Shown here one piece after another: positions 32,475 through 41,592 of a DNA stretch of 64,000 nt. Within the stretch, counting starts at the first letter, position 1, and every line of letters begins with the position of its first letter. Under the pieces are notes generated by a model that worked only from the letters and a program-made list of their open reading frames with translations, searched no databases and had not been told where the DNA came from. Both the position numbers and the translations under genes were made by a program. Origin of the DNA: JAXLWB01 sp046328715 (GTDB lineage: Bacteria; Chloroflexota; Anaerolineae; Caldilineales; Caldilineaceae); the NCBI GenBank assembly GCA_046328715.1, contig JAXLWB010000043.1, positions 1-64,000 on the forward strand, given 5' to 3'.

Positions 32475-33707
32475 TTATACCATTGCTTTTCTGCGACGAT
32501 GAAGTGAGAGAAAACAGATGCCAGCCAGCAAGGCACTGGTTGCACACAATGCATAGAGCGGTCCAAAGCCGAGCCGTTGTGCCAGCGTACCGCCGAGTAG
32601 AGATCCAATCAATGAGCCCGCACTGGAAACAGAATTATACAACCCACTGCGACTGCCTCGTTGTTCGGGATCGCCCAATTCGGCTGCAAAGGTCATGGCA
32701 TTACTGGTGTAGCTACCAAAGCCGATGCCACGCATGATTTGAATCACAAGCAATACAGGAAAGAAACCTGCCAGTGCAAAGTAGCCGAAATTTGTTAAAC
32801 TGATGCCGAGGCCACCGACTGTCAAAAGCGCAGGCCGCCCCCAGCGATCAGACAACATACCAGAAAACCACATGGCAGGAAATTCGATCAGTGCTGCAAA
32901 ACCCCAGAGTAGCCCATTCTGAGTCTTCGTGTAGCCAAGAGTAGTCATGTAGTTGGGCCACATGGAAGCTGAAGCTGTGTGGGCGGCAATCCACAATATG
33001 ATGCCAACCATAAAGAGCAAGGGCAGCCCCTGAGTCAAGTTCATGAAATTTGGGGCACCTTTGTATTGACTTTTTGTCGATAAGCGTGCGGACTTTTCTA
33101 TGGTTGGTGTTGTTTGGGCCGAAGCTGAAGTGCCGGACGGGGCAGCAGCGGTAGCTGAGATTGGCTGTTCTTGTAAAGCAAAGGCGACAAGTGCTGCCAC
33201 CAAGTAGATACTGGCACAAAGCACGAGCGACACCGGCGTTCCCATATGATCTGCTAACCAACCGCCGCTTACAGAGCCGAGTGCAAAAGCCGCTGACGCC
33301 AATCCTCGAAACAGACCCATCTGGCGCCCTCGGTTTGGGCTGTTTTGCAGGAGATCGCCCATCATGGCCAAACTCAAGGTCGAGACTGCAGCCGATCCTG
33401 TCCCTTCGAAAATGCGGGAGGCCCAGGCATAAGATGGATTGGCAGCACGGCTGAGAAAGAAAAAGGCCAGCGCAAGAATGAACAGCCCAGTAATCAACAA
33501 AGGTTTGCGGCGCTTGAGTCGATCCGATAAACGTCCCCAAAGTGTACTGGCGATCAAAGACGTTGCAACTACCGAGGTTAGAATCAACGAGATCTGCTGT
33601 AAATCGGCGCCTAAAGACTGTAGATAGAGACTGACGAGGGGAGCCGTAATGCCTACTGCGACATAGGTTAACGCGGAGATTAGGGTGAGAAGACGAATGT
33701 TGAACAT
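32475..33707 (-). CDS. MFS transporter
   Basis: Twelve-helix transporter of 410 residues. The motif A loop reads WGRLSDRLKRRKPLL, with a second copy (SGMLSDRWGRPALL) between helices 8 and 9. The cytoplasmic loop between the halves is long and rich in Ala, Ser and Thr. It could import a sugar or export a metabolite; the family cannot be narrowed by eye. It follows the oligomer-binding protein gene on the minus strand, with a TTAACC-word hairpin between them, and precedes the sugar dehydrogenases. Confidence 0.92.
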   Translation of the reverse strand: MFNIRLLTLISALTYVAVGITAPLVSLYLQSLGADLQQISLILTSVVATSLIASTLWGRLSDRLKRRKPLLITGLFILALAFFFLSRAANPSYAWASRIFEGTGSAAVSTLSLAMMGDLLQNSPNRGRQMGLFRGLASAAFALGSVSGGWLADHMGTPVSLVLCASIYLVAALVAFALQEQPISATAAAPSGTSASAQTTPTIEKSARLSTKSQYKGAPNFMNLTQGLPLLFMVGIILWIAAHTASASMWPNYMTTLGYTKTQNGLLWGFAALIEFPAMWFSGMLSDRWGRPALLTVGGLGISLTNFGYFALAGFFPVLLVIQIMRGIGFGSYTSNAMTFAAELGDPEQRGSRSGLYNSVSSAGSLIGSLLGGTLAQRLGFGPLYALCATSALLAGICFLSLHRRRKAMV

Positions 33708-33712
33708 AAGAA

Positions 33713-33811
33713 ATGGTTAATGGTTAATACTTTAATGGTTAATGGTTAATGAGATGTGCGTACAGGAGCTTCACTAACCATTAACCATTAACCATTAACC
33801 ATTAACCGTTA
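33713..33811. repeat. TTAACCA heptamer array in inverted orientation after a binding-protein gene
   Basis: About four copies of ATGGTTA (33713-33750) face five tandem copies of TTAACCA (33774-33811). The right arm contains the TAA stop of the binding-protein gene at 33809-33811. The two arms can form a long stem in several registers. The tandem heptamer resembles a telomeric or CRISPR-like repeat at first sight but has no spacers. Confidence 0.85.
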
Positions 33812-35584
33812 TTTGGGCTGCAAGATGCCCTTGGCCAACAGAACTGCCACAAATGGATCGGCATAGGTGCCATTCTGATAGACGGGATCGCCATCAGCCG
33901 GCCAGCCTGTGACACGAATGTCTGGAGCGGCATTGTTGCCATAGCGCTGCCACAGTGGAATCTCTGGCAGGACATCATTGTAGGCGGCTGCCAATTGAGC
34001 AACAGCCACTTTCTGTGCGTCCAGGTCGGCACCCTTACCAGCGGCGTCGATCAAGGCGCTGAAATCAATATCACCCTGCACCATCTCGAAGGACATACCT
34101 GGTTTGGTTGGATCGCCTGTGCCACTCTTGGCGGGGTTGAGTGCACGCAAATCTTGCTCATACGAGAATTGCGGATGTGGATTGCCTGCGCCCCAACTGT
34201 TGATAGCAAGGGTAAACTTGCCATCCAGCATGTTTGGACCATGTTGTTGGAACGGAACACCCTTGAAGGTGGTCTTAATGCCAAACTTGGTCAGTTGTTC
34301 GGCCAGGTTTTCGGCAGCAGCCGACCAGTCGGCAAATTCGGCTGGAGCAACCAGTTCGTACTCCATGCGGGTACCCTTGTCATCCAACCAGACGCCATCG
34401 CTGTCTTTCTTGAAGCCGAGTCCGGTCAGGATTGATTCTGCCTTGGCGGTATCAAAGGCATAGGAATTGAGTTTAGCCTTGGTGTCGGCATCAACCCAGG
34501 TCTCTACCAGTTCATCACCAGTGCCTGCCATGTATTTCTGTGCCTTGCCCGAATCACCGAGCGAGACAGCGCCATTTTCCTCGCGGTTCACGGCGTAGGC
34601 AATAGCCTGACGAACTTCCTTCATTTCGAAGGGATGGACGGTGTAGTTGAAATAGAGTGCGGGACCACTGTAGACCGGGGCGCGGATGATGCGAATGCCC
34701 TGGGCAATGTATTCCTTCTCGGTTGCAACTGGGAAGCCGTGGGTGGCATAATCAACATCGCCAGCCAGGATCAACGGTGTGACATCGGGTGTTTCACCGT
34801 TGTAGTTGACCAAGCGATCAAACTTGACCCAATCGGCCATGAAGGAGGTTGGTACCTTGTTGAGCGTCATCTGGGCATCGGTGATGCTTGCCTTGTCGAT
34901 TTTGTAGGGGCCAAGCACGACCATGTCATCGGGGCGGAAAGCGGTAAAGGCAGTGACCAGATCTTTCCACTCTTGGTCATCCGGAGTTTTGCCAGCGGCG
35001 ATCAAATCGTTGGTCTTCTTGGCCCAATCACTGTAGGTGGATGATGCACGAATCCAAACTTGGCGCAAGACACGGCGTGGTGCGGTAGTGGAAGGCTCCT
35101 TGAAGACGAAATCGACAGTGCTTTCATCCACTGCCTTGACATCGGTCAGATAGCGCCATTCTGAAGCATTGAGCAAGTGGGTGATAGTGAAGGTATCGAC
35201 AACATCCTGCGATGTAAACTTGCTACCGTCGCTCCAGTTGCCAGATTGCAGCGTGACGCGAATGGTGGTGTCATTTTCCCACTTCCATTCCTTGCCAGCG
35301 AAGGGCATCCAGGTTTGATCGGCCCACATATACATGAACAGAGCGGGTTCAAGGAACCAGTGATAGATGGCCATGTCGTAGCCACCGGTTACGAACGTAT
35401 TGAAATGTCCATTCGGTGCTTTTTCATAAGGCCAGGCTGTGTGCATTTCGCCACCACCGGTTGCAGCGGGTGCCGCAGCTTCACCAGCGGCCGGTGCTGA
35501 GTTGCCAGCAGGTGCGGCAGGTGCCACACAAGCGGTAACCAGCAATGCCAGCACGAGTAGCAACGTTGATAGACGTAGCTTCAT
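33809..35584 (-). CDS. Opp/Dpp-type ABC importer substrate-binding lipoprotein (family 5)
   Basis: Extracytoplasmic binding protein of 591 residues. The signal peptide ends in a lipobox with Cys19 (ALLVTAC), followed by an Ala/Pro/Gly tether and a full SBP_bac_5 domain. AAAGGAG precedes the ATG at 35584. Family 5 proteins bind peptides, but many bind oligosaccharides or opines, and the ROK regulator and sugar genes around this one favour a glycoside. It is separated from the transport genes upstream by a small membrane protein gene and a GC-rich hairpin, and ends inside a heptamer-repeat hairpin. Confidence 0.95.
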   Translation of the reverse strand: MKLRLSTLLLVLALLVTACVAPAAPAGNSAPAAGEAAAPAATGGGEMHTAWPYEKAPNGHFNTFVTGGYDMAIYHWFLEPALFMYMWADQTWMPFAGKEWKWENDTTIRVTLQSGNWSDGSKFTSQDVVDTFTITHLLNASEWRYLTDVKAVDESTVDFVFKEPSTTAPRRVLRQVWIRASSTYSDWAKKTNDLIAAGKTPDDQEWKDLVTAFTAFRPDDMVVLGPYKIDKASITDAQMTLNKVPTSFMADWVKFDRLVNYNGETPDVTPLILAGDVDYATHGFPVATEKEYIAQGIRIIRAPVYSGPALYFNYTVHPFEMKEVRQAIAYAVNREENGAVSLGDSGKAQKYMAGTGDELVETWVDADTKAKLNSYAFDTAKAESILTGLGFKKDSDGVWLDDKGTRMEYELVAPAEFADWSAAAENLAEQLTKFGIKTTFKGVPFQQHGPNMLDGKFTLAINSWGAGNPHPQFSYEQDLRALNPAKSGTGDPTKPGMSFEMVQGDIDFSALIDAAGKGADLDAQKVAVAQLAAAYNDVLPEIPLWQRYGNNAAPDIRVTGWPADGDPVYQNGTYADPFVAVLLAKGILQPK

Positions 35585-35684
35585 ACTAGAATCTCCTTTG
35601 ATCTTGCAAAACGACAACTTGAATTGAAATACATTTATGGAAACAGGCTCAAGGCTCTGTAAATCCCAGGATCGCCAGTTACTT

Positions 35685-35742
35685 CCCTGGCACAGCGTAC
35701 ACGATCTCCGCTAGATCGAAGACTTTCTGCGCTGTGCCGGGG
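35685..35742. promoter_or_regulatory. Two-tier hairpin upstream of the binding-protein gene
   Basis: CCCTGGCACAGCG at 35685-35697 pairs with CGCTGTGCCGGGG at 35730-35742, and CGATCT with AGATCG pairs within. It lies in the 191-base gap between the small membrane protein and the binding-protein gene. It could halt processing or decay so that the binding protein is made in excess of the membrane parts. Confidence 0.6.
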
Positions 35743-35775
35743 ATGTTTGCCTCACACTTTGCGCAGATGAGCAAA

Positions 35776-35958
35776 CTACTTTTGTCCCAGCTTGATGGCA
35801 ATTACGATACCAATCGTAAATAGCGCTCCAAGCAGAAATGTAAACAGCGAGATATAAAATTCGGCGCTTCCCCGCTCATTGAAAAATAGCAGGACTCCTG
35901 ATACCAGTGTCACCCAAACACCCAGATTGAGCCCAGCGCGTCCTAGTTGTGGACTCAT
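35776..35958 (-). CDS. Small two-helix membrane protein in the Opp-type operon
   Basis: A 60-residue protein starting at the ATG at 35956-35958, only four bases after the stop of the second ATPase gene. It has two hydrophobic segments (LGVWVTLVSGVLLFF and FTFLLGALFTIGIVIAIKLG) joined by a polar stretch, and ends KLGQK. I recognise no family. Its tight spacing to the ATPase gene suggests co-translation and perhaps an accessory role in the transporter. A longer frame opening at 36150 overlaps the ATPase gene and is rejected. Confidence 0.65.
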   Translation of the reverse strand: MSPQLGRAGLNLGVWVTLVSGVLLFFNERGSAEFYISLFTFLLGALFTIGIVIAIKLGQK

Positions 35959-35962
35959 AGTC

Positions 35963-36958
35963 CTACACCGACAGGTCAATCTGTTCCGACTTGCGCACCG
36001 GACAGGCGACACGGCCACCTTCAGGAATGGTGTCGAGTGGTGGTCGTTGGACATCACATTGCCCCGGGATAAAGTAAGGGCAGCGTGGATGAAAGGTGCA
36101 GCCTGGTGGCAAATTGAGCAAACTCGGAATGTCAGCCCCGCGTAATTCAATCTGCCGTTTGCGTCGCGTCAGTTCGGGATCGGCTTCGGGCACAGCGGCA
36201 AGTAAAGCCTGCGTATAAGGGTGCCGCGAATCTGCAATCACACGTGGCGTGGGTCCATCTTCGACGATGCGACCCAGATACATCACCGTAATCCGCCCAT
36301 CCCAAGCGAAGTATTTGGCAAGCGCTAAGTCATGGGTGATGAACAAAAAGGTGACGCTGAACTCTTTCTTGAGCCGCGACAACATGCTCAACAGGCTCAC
36401 CCGAATCGATACATCGACCATGGAGACGGCTTCGTCAGCTACGATAAATTGTGGTTCAACGGTTAGAGACCTTGCCACCGAAACACGTTGGCGCTGACCA
36501 CCGCTCAACTGATGCGGGTATTTGTCGAGAAAATCTTTGGCAGGGGTCAAATCGACGATCTCAAGCAATTCAGTCGCCCGGCGCTCGGCATGATTGCGAT
36601 CTTTGACTTTATGGTGAATCAGCAGCGGTGTCGTAATGATCTGGCGAATTGTCTGCGTGGGATTGAGCGATGCATAGGGATCCTGATGAACAATTTGCAC
36701 CGATCGGCGATAGTCGCTATATGCATCCTTTCCAGCCTGTGTAAGATCGGTTCCTTTAAATATAATTTGACCGCTGGTCGGTGGCAGCAAGCCCGCCACA
36801 ATACGCCCCGTGGTGCTTTTGCCACAACCACTTTCACCGACCAAACAAACCGTTTCGCCTGGAGCAATTGCTAGCGAAATTGAATCGACAGCCGTGACCT
36901 CCTGGTTTCCCTTGCCGAATTTTTTTGTGATGTTGCGAAGTTCGATCAGTGGTGTCAT
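35963..36958 (-). CDS. Opp/Dpp-type ABC importer ATPase (OppF/DppF-like)
   Basis: Cytoplasmic ATPase of 331 residues. Walker A is GESGCGKST near residue 38, the signature is LSGGQRQRV, Walker B is FIVADEAVSMVD, in which Ala replaces the usual Pro after DE, and the switch His is in ITHDL. The C-terminal oligopeptide-transporter extension with CTFHPRCPYFIPGQC may carry an iron-sulphur centre, as in related DppD/DppF proteins. Its start overlaps the end of the OppD-like gene by four bases. It forms the ATP-driven pair with that protein. Confidence 0.96.
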   Translation of the reverse strand: MTPLIELRNITKKFGKGNQEVTAVDSISLAIAPGETVCLVGESGCGKSTTGRIVAGLLPPTSGQIIFKGTDLTQAGKDAYSDYRRSVQIVHQDPYASLNPTQTIRQIITTPLLIHHKVKDRNHAERRATELLEIVDLTPAKDFLDKYPHQLSGGQRQRVSVARSLTVEPQFIVADEAVSMVDVSIRVSLLSMLSRLKKEFSVTFLFITHDLALAKYFAWDGRITVMYLGRIVEDGPTPRVIADSRHPYTQALLAAVPEADPELTRRKRQIELRGADIPSLLNLPPGCTFHPRCPYFIPGQCDVQRPPLDTIPEGGRVACPVRKSEQIDLSV

Positions 36959-38013
36959 GCAGAAGCCTCCGCAACTGTAATCGTATGTTTGTGAAGCGGA
37001 TGTGTCATCACCTCTTTTTCAACGTCACGCCAATTCCAGCAAGCCGCATGGTGACCAGGGCTGACCAGTTCTAATGCTGGTTCTTGCTGTTTGCACCGTT
37101 CCGTTGCAAAGGGACAGCGCGGATGAAACTTGCAGCCACTTGGCAAATTGATCAGATCCGGTGGCGAACCCGGAATTGACGAGAGTTCTTCAAAGCCTCC
37201 TGTCACCGTGGGTACTGCTCGAATCAGGCCGAGGGTGTAGGCGTGGCGTGGCTGGTAGAAAATGTCGTCTGAACTTCCAATCTCAACAATCGCACCTGCA
37301 TACATCGTGGCAATGCGATCGGCCAATTCAGCGGCGATCGCCAAATCATGCGAAATGAAGATCATGGTGAAATGTTGCTCTTCCTTCAGGCGGCGCAATA
37401 ATTGAATGATCGTGCGCTGCGTGATGATATCGAGTGCTGTGGTGGGTTCGTCCAGAATGAGAATCTGTGGATCGAGCAAGAGTGAAAGCGCCAGCAGAGT
37501 GCGCTGTCGCATGCCACCACTCAATTCATGGGGATAGGAGTCGATAACACGATTGGGGTCAAGCTGAACAAATCTCAGAATATCCTTAAAACGTTGACGA
37601 ACCGCTTGTCGATCATTCATGCCGTGAGCTTGTGCTGTATCCCAAGCTTGTTCCCAAATCCGTAGCACAGGATTAAAGGAATTCAGTGCCGACTGAAATA
37701 CCATGGCACAGTCACGCCAGCGAAACTCACGTAATTCTCGGGCGTTGAGCCGCAAAACATCGACTTCGTGTCCGTTGCGGCGATAGATCACTTCGCCAGG
37801 CTCCACCTTGGCAGTGCTGGCCAGTAGCCGCACAATGGCGAGGCCCAGTGTGCTCTTGCCGGAGCCGCTTTCACCGATCAGGGCAAGACTTTCGCCCGAA
37901 TTCAGATCCAGCGATACCCCGCGTACTGCCTGCACCGATCCACGCCGTGTGGCATAGTTGACATAGACATTTTTGAGGCTTAAAGGTGGACTTGAATGAT
38001 TCGAATTATTCAT
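36955..38013 (-). CDS. Opp/Dpp-type ABC importer ATPase (OppD/DppD-like)
   Basis: Cytoplasmic ATPase of 352 residues. Walker A is GESGSGKST, the signature LSGGMRQRT, Walker B LILDEPTTALD, and the switch His lies in ISHDL. The C-terminal CKFHPRCPFATERC is the family's cysteine cluster. The 3' end overlaps the next ATPase gene by four bases and the 5' end overlaps the permease gene by eight, so the four transport genes are coupled. It is part of the only complete importer in this window. Confidence 0.96.
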   Translation of the reverse strand: MNNSNHSSPPLSLKNVYVNYATRRGSVQAVRGVSLDLNSGESLALIGESGSGKSTLGLAIVRLLASTAKVEPGEVIYRRNGHEVDVLRLNARELREFRWRDCAMVFQSALNSFNPVLRIWEQAWDTAQAHGMNDRQAVRQRFKDILRFVQLDPNRVIDSYPHELSGGMRQRTLLALSLLLDPQILILDEPTTALDIITQRTIIQLLRRLKEEQHFTMIFISHDLAIAAELADRIATMYAGAIVEIGSSDDIFYQPRHAYTLGLIRAVPTVTGGFEELSSIPGSPPDLINLPSGCKFHPRCPFATERCKQQEPALELVSPGHHAACWNWRDVEKEVMTHPLHKHTITVAEASA

Positions 38014-38848
38014 TTGTGCGTAACCGTGGATTAAAAACCATTTCCAATGAACGGGTCATCGAGATCACTGCGAGTTGGAAGATTGCAATCGTGACAATCG
38101 GCGACATGATGTACCAAATGCTGCCTTCAAAGAAGATAGCCCCTCGGTTCCAACCATAGGCGATCATTTGACCCCAGTTATTGGACGAGAAGGGAACTAG
38201 GCCCAGAAAGACCAATCCAACCTGCGCATAAATCGCACCGGTGAGCGCCAAACTAAAGCTAATGACAATATAGGTCATCATGTTAGGCACCATCTCACGA
38301 AATACGATGTGCCATGTGCCCAAGTCGAGTGCCCGTGCTGCTTCTACGAAATCTCGTTCCTTGAGCGAAAGCGCCTGAGCCCGCACGGCACGCAGCAATG
38401 CTGGCCAACTCAGCCCTCCAATCAACAAGCCGAGAAGCGTCAGACTATTGAGTTGGATAAATGCTGCCAGCACCGCAAAAAGCGGTAACTGCGGGATTGT
38501 CAGGAAAAAATCGGTGATGGCGACAATGATCGTATCTGTCCACCCGCCGACAAAGCCAGAAAGTGTACCAAAAGCGACAGCAATCACTGTGGAAAGTAGC
38601 GCTGCGACAAAGGCCACATAGAGTAGATCGCGACCTCCGTTGATGATTTGCGAAAAGACATCGCGTCCCTGGTGATCGGTGCCAAGCCAATATTGAGCTG
38701 AGGGTTTTAGATAGACATCTTGCACCTTGACCGTAGTATCGACCGGGATGATATAGGGCCCAAAGATGGAGACGAGAATGAAGAGAATCACCACCACAAA
38801 GCCAACAAAACCAACTTTGTTATAAGTTAAGAGTCGCAATGTACGCAT
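38006..38848 (-). CDS. Opp/Dpp-type ABC importer permease (OppC/DppC-like)
   Basis: Inner-membrane permease of 280 residues with about six helices and the EAA loop EAARALDLGTWHIVFREMVP. The early WLGTDHQGRDVFSQIINGGR is a signature of DppC-type permeases. The frame is open to 38899, which would overlap DppB; I prefer the ATG at 38848, which has AGGA at about nine bases and leaves a 17-base gap. Partner of the DppB-like protein encoded just upstream. Confidence 0.95.
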   Translation of the reverse strand: MRTLRLLTYNKVGFVGFVVVILFILVSIFGPYIIPVDTTVKVQDVYLKPSAQYWLGTDHQGRDVFSQIINGGRDLLYVAFVAALLSTVIAVAFGTLSGFVGGWTDTIIVAITDFFLTIPQLPLFAVLAAFIQLNSLTLLGLLIGGLSWPALLRAVRAQALSLKERDFVEAARALDLGTWHIVFREMVPNMMTYIVISFSLALTGAIYAQVGLVFLGLVPFSSNNWGQMIAYGWNRGAIFFEGSIWYIMSPIVTIAIFQLAVISMTRSLEMVFNPRLRTNE

Positions 38849-38865
38849 TGGATATTTTCCTGAAA

Positions 38866-39945
38866 TTAAGACTCGCTGCGGATTCTTGGGTCGAGCCAAC
38901 TGTAGAGCATATCGGCGAAAAAGTTCGCCAGTACAACGGACAAAGTGATGATTAAGAAAACTCCCTGCATCACGGTATAATCGCGCTTCCCGATGCTACC
39001 CACCAGAATCGAACCAATTCCAGTGTATTGAAAGATGCTTTCGATCAAGAATGCACCACCCACGACAAAGCCAATGCTGATTGCAAGTTGAGTAAAAAGT
39101 GGTAACGCTGCATTCCGCCCCACATAGGCTGTGGTAATACGCCAATCGGTGAGGCCGCGTGCTTTAGCGACAGTGACATAGTCTTCGCCTAGCGTTCCTA
39201 GGGTACTGCTCTTCATGCTCAACATCCACCCACCCACAGTGGCAATGATATAAGTAAAAATCGGTAGTGACGCATGGTAGAAAATATCAGCAAAAAATCG
39301 CACGTTGAGCCCAGGCTGTACTCCTGGCGACAAGATGCCACGCATTTTGGCAATCGAAACCAGCTTCCACTGCACGCCCATCCATACCACCAACAAAATC
39401 GCAATGATATAGCTGGGAATGGCACTCATAATCGAAGCAAAGATGGTAAGCGCGTGATCCAAAAAGCTATCGCGACGTAGTGCCATCAGTAAGCCGAGCA
39501 GGATTCCTAGAATGAAGCTGACAATCAGCGCCGTGCCCACCCAGAAGATCGTCCAAGGAAGATATTTCGTTATAATGCTTGATACAGACGTACCTGGCGA
39601 CATGATCGATAACCCAAAGTCGCCGCGCACTAGATTGGTCAAGAACCGCATATATTGGGTAAAAATCGATTCGTTCAGGTCAATTGCAAATAGGGATGCT
39701 GCCTGTGTACGTGCTTGTTCAATCGGCATCCCCTGTTGAATGACAAGTTGATTGACGTAGACCTCAATTGGGTTGCCAGGAAGAAGCCGAATCAAGAAGA
39801 AGATAAAAGTGGTTACTGCGAAGATGGTGAGCAATGTTTTTAGGAGCTTGCGAACAAAATAATTGCGGGAAATCGTTAGCCACAAGCTAGGTCGTTCGGC
39901 AGTTGGAAGCTTTTCAACTGTAGAAGCTGTTGTCAAAGTTGTCAC
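38866..39945 (-). CDS. Opp/Dpp-type ABC importer permease (OppB/DppB-like)
   Basis: Inner-membrane permease of 359 residues. A 30-residue cytoplasmic tail precedes the first helix (LLTIFAVTTFIFFLIRLLPG), and the EAA loop is in YVTVAKARGLTDWRITTAYV. The start codon is GTG at 39945, with GAGGAG 11 bases upstream. Eighteen bases separate it from the stop of the ROK regulator, so regulator and transporter probably share a transcript. Confidence 0.95.
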   Translation of the reverse strand: MTTLTTASTVEKLPTAERPSLWLTISRNYFVRKLLKTLLTIFAVTTFIFFLIRLLPGNPIEVYVNQLVIQQGMPIEQARTQAASLFAIDLNESIFTQYMRFLTNLVRGDFGLSIMSPGTSVSSIITKYLPWTIFWVGTALIVSFILGILLGLLMALRRDSFLDHALTIFASIMSAIPSYIIAILLVVWMGVQWKLVSIAKMRGILSPGVQPGLNVRFFADIFYHASLPIFTYIIATVGGWMLSMKSSTLGTLGEDYVTVAKARGLTDWRITTAYVGRNAALPLFTQLAISIGFVVGGAFLIESIFQYTGIGSILVGSIGKRDYTVMQGVFLIITLSVVLANFFADMLYSWLDPRIRSES

Positions 39946-39963
39946 AGTCGCTTGGTCTCCTCG

Positions 39964-41166
39964 TTAAAATAATCCTAGCTCATCCGCAAACAGCGCAGTT
40001 GCGGCCCCTAGTAGAATCGTGTCGGAAATATCAGGCCGCACATCTACCAGGTCGATAGTGGGTGGATTGAGACGGGCTGTCAGGGATCGCTGGCAAACTT
40101 CTTGCCTGACAATCTCAAGCAGCGGTTGCCCAATTTGGGCAACGCTGCCCGCCAAAAGAATCTTTGTTAAGCCCAGGACGCCGATTAGGTTGGCGATGGC
40201 AATCCCTAGATAATGCCCTACATTCTCTACCAGCGGTCTAAGCGTTGGATCGCCCGCTGCAAATGCTTCCAGTACCGCCTCCATCGTAATGCCGCCAGGC
40301 TCGTGAAGCATTGGCGCTAATGTCGAATTCGAGTTGTGCAGTGCAATACTCTGCGCCTGTTTTACAATTGCCCGGCTGCTTGCAACCGTCTCCAAACACC
40401 CCACATTGCCACAGCTACAGACACTGCCATTTTCTACAACAGTGACGTGCCCAATCTCGCCTACGCCGTAGCTGTGCAGCAATTGGCGGTTCAACACCAT
40501 GCCCGCCCCAATGCCATTGCCGAGACGAATGACAACCAGATGCTCCTGGTTGCGATAGCGGCCAAAGTGATATTCAGCTAACAGTGCTGCTTGATTATCA
40601 TTGACAACAGAGGCAGCTAAATTATACCGTTTTTTAAGCAGATCTCGTAATGGAAGGTTGAGCCAGCTAAGATTGACGGCTCGTTGCACATAGCCACGCT
40701 GGCTATCAATGATACCCGGCGCTCCGATGCCGATGCCTAGAATCGGTTGGGGCGCATCTACCAACAGCGCATCAATCATCTCGTAAATTACTTCGACAGC
40801 CTGGTCGCCCATACGGTCATGCAGCGAGATGTTGTGTTGCCTTTTGCTTTCGCCCCGCAAATTCAAGATACCACCCCGAATGACTTTGCGCGACAGATCC
40901 AATGCTAAAGCAAAATTGGCGTCCTTGACGAGCTGAATCAACGTCGGCGGTTTGCCCCGCTCAGTTGAAATCGAACCCACTTCCTCAACCAATCCCTCTG
41001 CCAGCAACTCACCAACCGCGGCCGAAACAGTTGTTGCCGTCAAGCTCGTCATGCGAGCCAAATCAGCACGACTAATCAACCCCTGATTGTAAACAATCTT
41101 GAGAATGAGCCGTTTGTTATGTAACTTGGTCTGCTCCCGAGTTGCCTTCTGGCTGGTGGCAATCAT
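39964..41166 (-). CDS. ROK family transcriptional regulator
   Basis: DNA-binding regulator of 400 residues. A winged helix (LISRADLARMTSLTATTVSA) occupies residues 30-70, and a ROK sugar-binding domain follows with the zinc motif CSCGNVGCLE and GEIGHVTV. ROK repressors of this build (NagC/XylR-like) are released by a sugar or sugar phosphate. It heads the Opp-type importer and sugar-catabolic block, so it is the probable local regulator, likely also acting on its own promoter. Two AT-rich direct repeats upstream (41297-41337) are candidate sites. Confidence 0.94.
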   Translation of the reverse strand: MIATSQKATREQTKLHNKRLILKIVYNQGLISRADLARMTSLTATTVSAAVGELLAEGLVEEVGSISTERGKPPTLIQLVKDANFALALDLSRKVIRGGILNLRGESKRQHNISLHDRMGDQAVEVIYEMIDALLVDAPQPILGIGIGAPGIIDSQRGYVQRAVNLSWLNLPLRDLLKKRYNLAASVVNDNQAALLAEYHFGRYRNQEHLVVIRLGNGIGAGMVLNRQLLHSYGVGEIGHVTVVENGSVCSCGNVGCLETVASSRAIVKQAQSIALHNSNSTLAPMLHEPGGITMEAVLEAFAAGDPTLRPLVENVGHYLGIAIANLIGVLGLTKILLAGSVAQIGQPLLEIVRQEVCQRSLTARLNPPTIDLVDVRPDISDTILLGAATALFADELGLF

Positions 41167-41296
41167 GCGAAACTTAGGTTCAGCAAAAAACAGAAACTAC
41201 AAGCGGTTGCTCTGAATTAACACTGTTACTTTATGAAAAATGTTAATCTGTGCAGTGTATTCGATTCGTTGATGAAGGAAATTTAATAAGTCCAGT

Positions 41297-41337
41297 GAAC
41301 TTAATAATTCGTCCCATTAAAACAGAACTTATTATTT
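41297..41337. promoter_or_regulatory. Candidate ROK operator repeats
   Basis: Two 13-base AT-rich half-sites differing at a few positions, 131 to 171 bases upstream of the ROK start codon. ROK regulators of the NagC/Mlc/XylR type bind AT-rich sites, so the match is one of character, not of exact sequence. Confidence 0.3.
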
Positions 41338-41428
41338 CTGTCAAAATGGAAATTACGCTGTGATACGTTCCTGTTGCCAAAGCGAGGAGTATCAGTTCCG
41401 TTAGGCAGACTCACCACTGCAAGTCAAC

Positions 41429-41535
41429 TTGTCATCCCGAAGGAATCCTTTGCTGCCAACCAATGGCCAGCCAATTCACATGTGACTTGGCAGACATAGG
41501 CTGTCGATCTGGCTAGGGTTCCTTCGGAATGACAA
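41429..41535. repeat. Inverted repeat TGTCATCCCGAAGGAATCC with inner stem
   Basis: Outer arms of 20 bases (18 paired) and an inner seven-base stem make a cruciform-like structure downstream of the P-loop gene. It lies between the stop of that gene and the ROK promoter region on the same strand. Confidence 0.65.
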
Positions 41536-41592
41536 ATTTATTTGTCCCTTTTCTTGGGTGTCCTGGCGTTAGACAATTCTGCTCACCATGAC

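Larger units (their letters stand above)
41167..41592. other. Control region of the ROK operon and downstream repeat
   Basis: A 426-base gap. Towards the ROK gene it is AT-rich and contains GAACTTAATAATT (41297-41309) and GAACTTATTATTT (41325-41337) as a direct repeat 28 bases apart. Towards the P-loop gene an inverted repeat (41429-41448 with 41516-41535, 18 of 20 paired) encloses a second stem CTGCCAA/TTGGCAG (41453-41459, 41487-41493). I see no ORF worth calling. Confidence 0.6.

Noticed and set aside
33713..33811. Tandem TTAACCA repeats as a CRISPR array or telomere-like sequence
   Set aside because: There are no spacers, the unit is seven bases and the copies face each other in inverted orientation; no cas gene is present.
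35959..36150. Longer version of the small membrane protein starting at 36150
   Set aside because: It overlaps the OppF-like gene by almost 190 bases, and the extra residues are not membrane-like; the ATG at 35958 fits the operon spacing.
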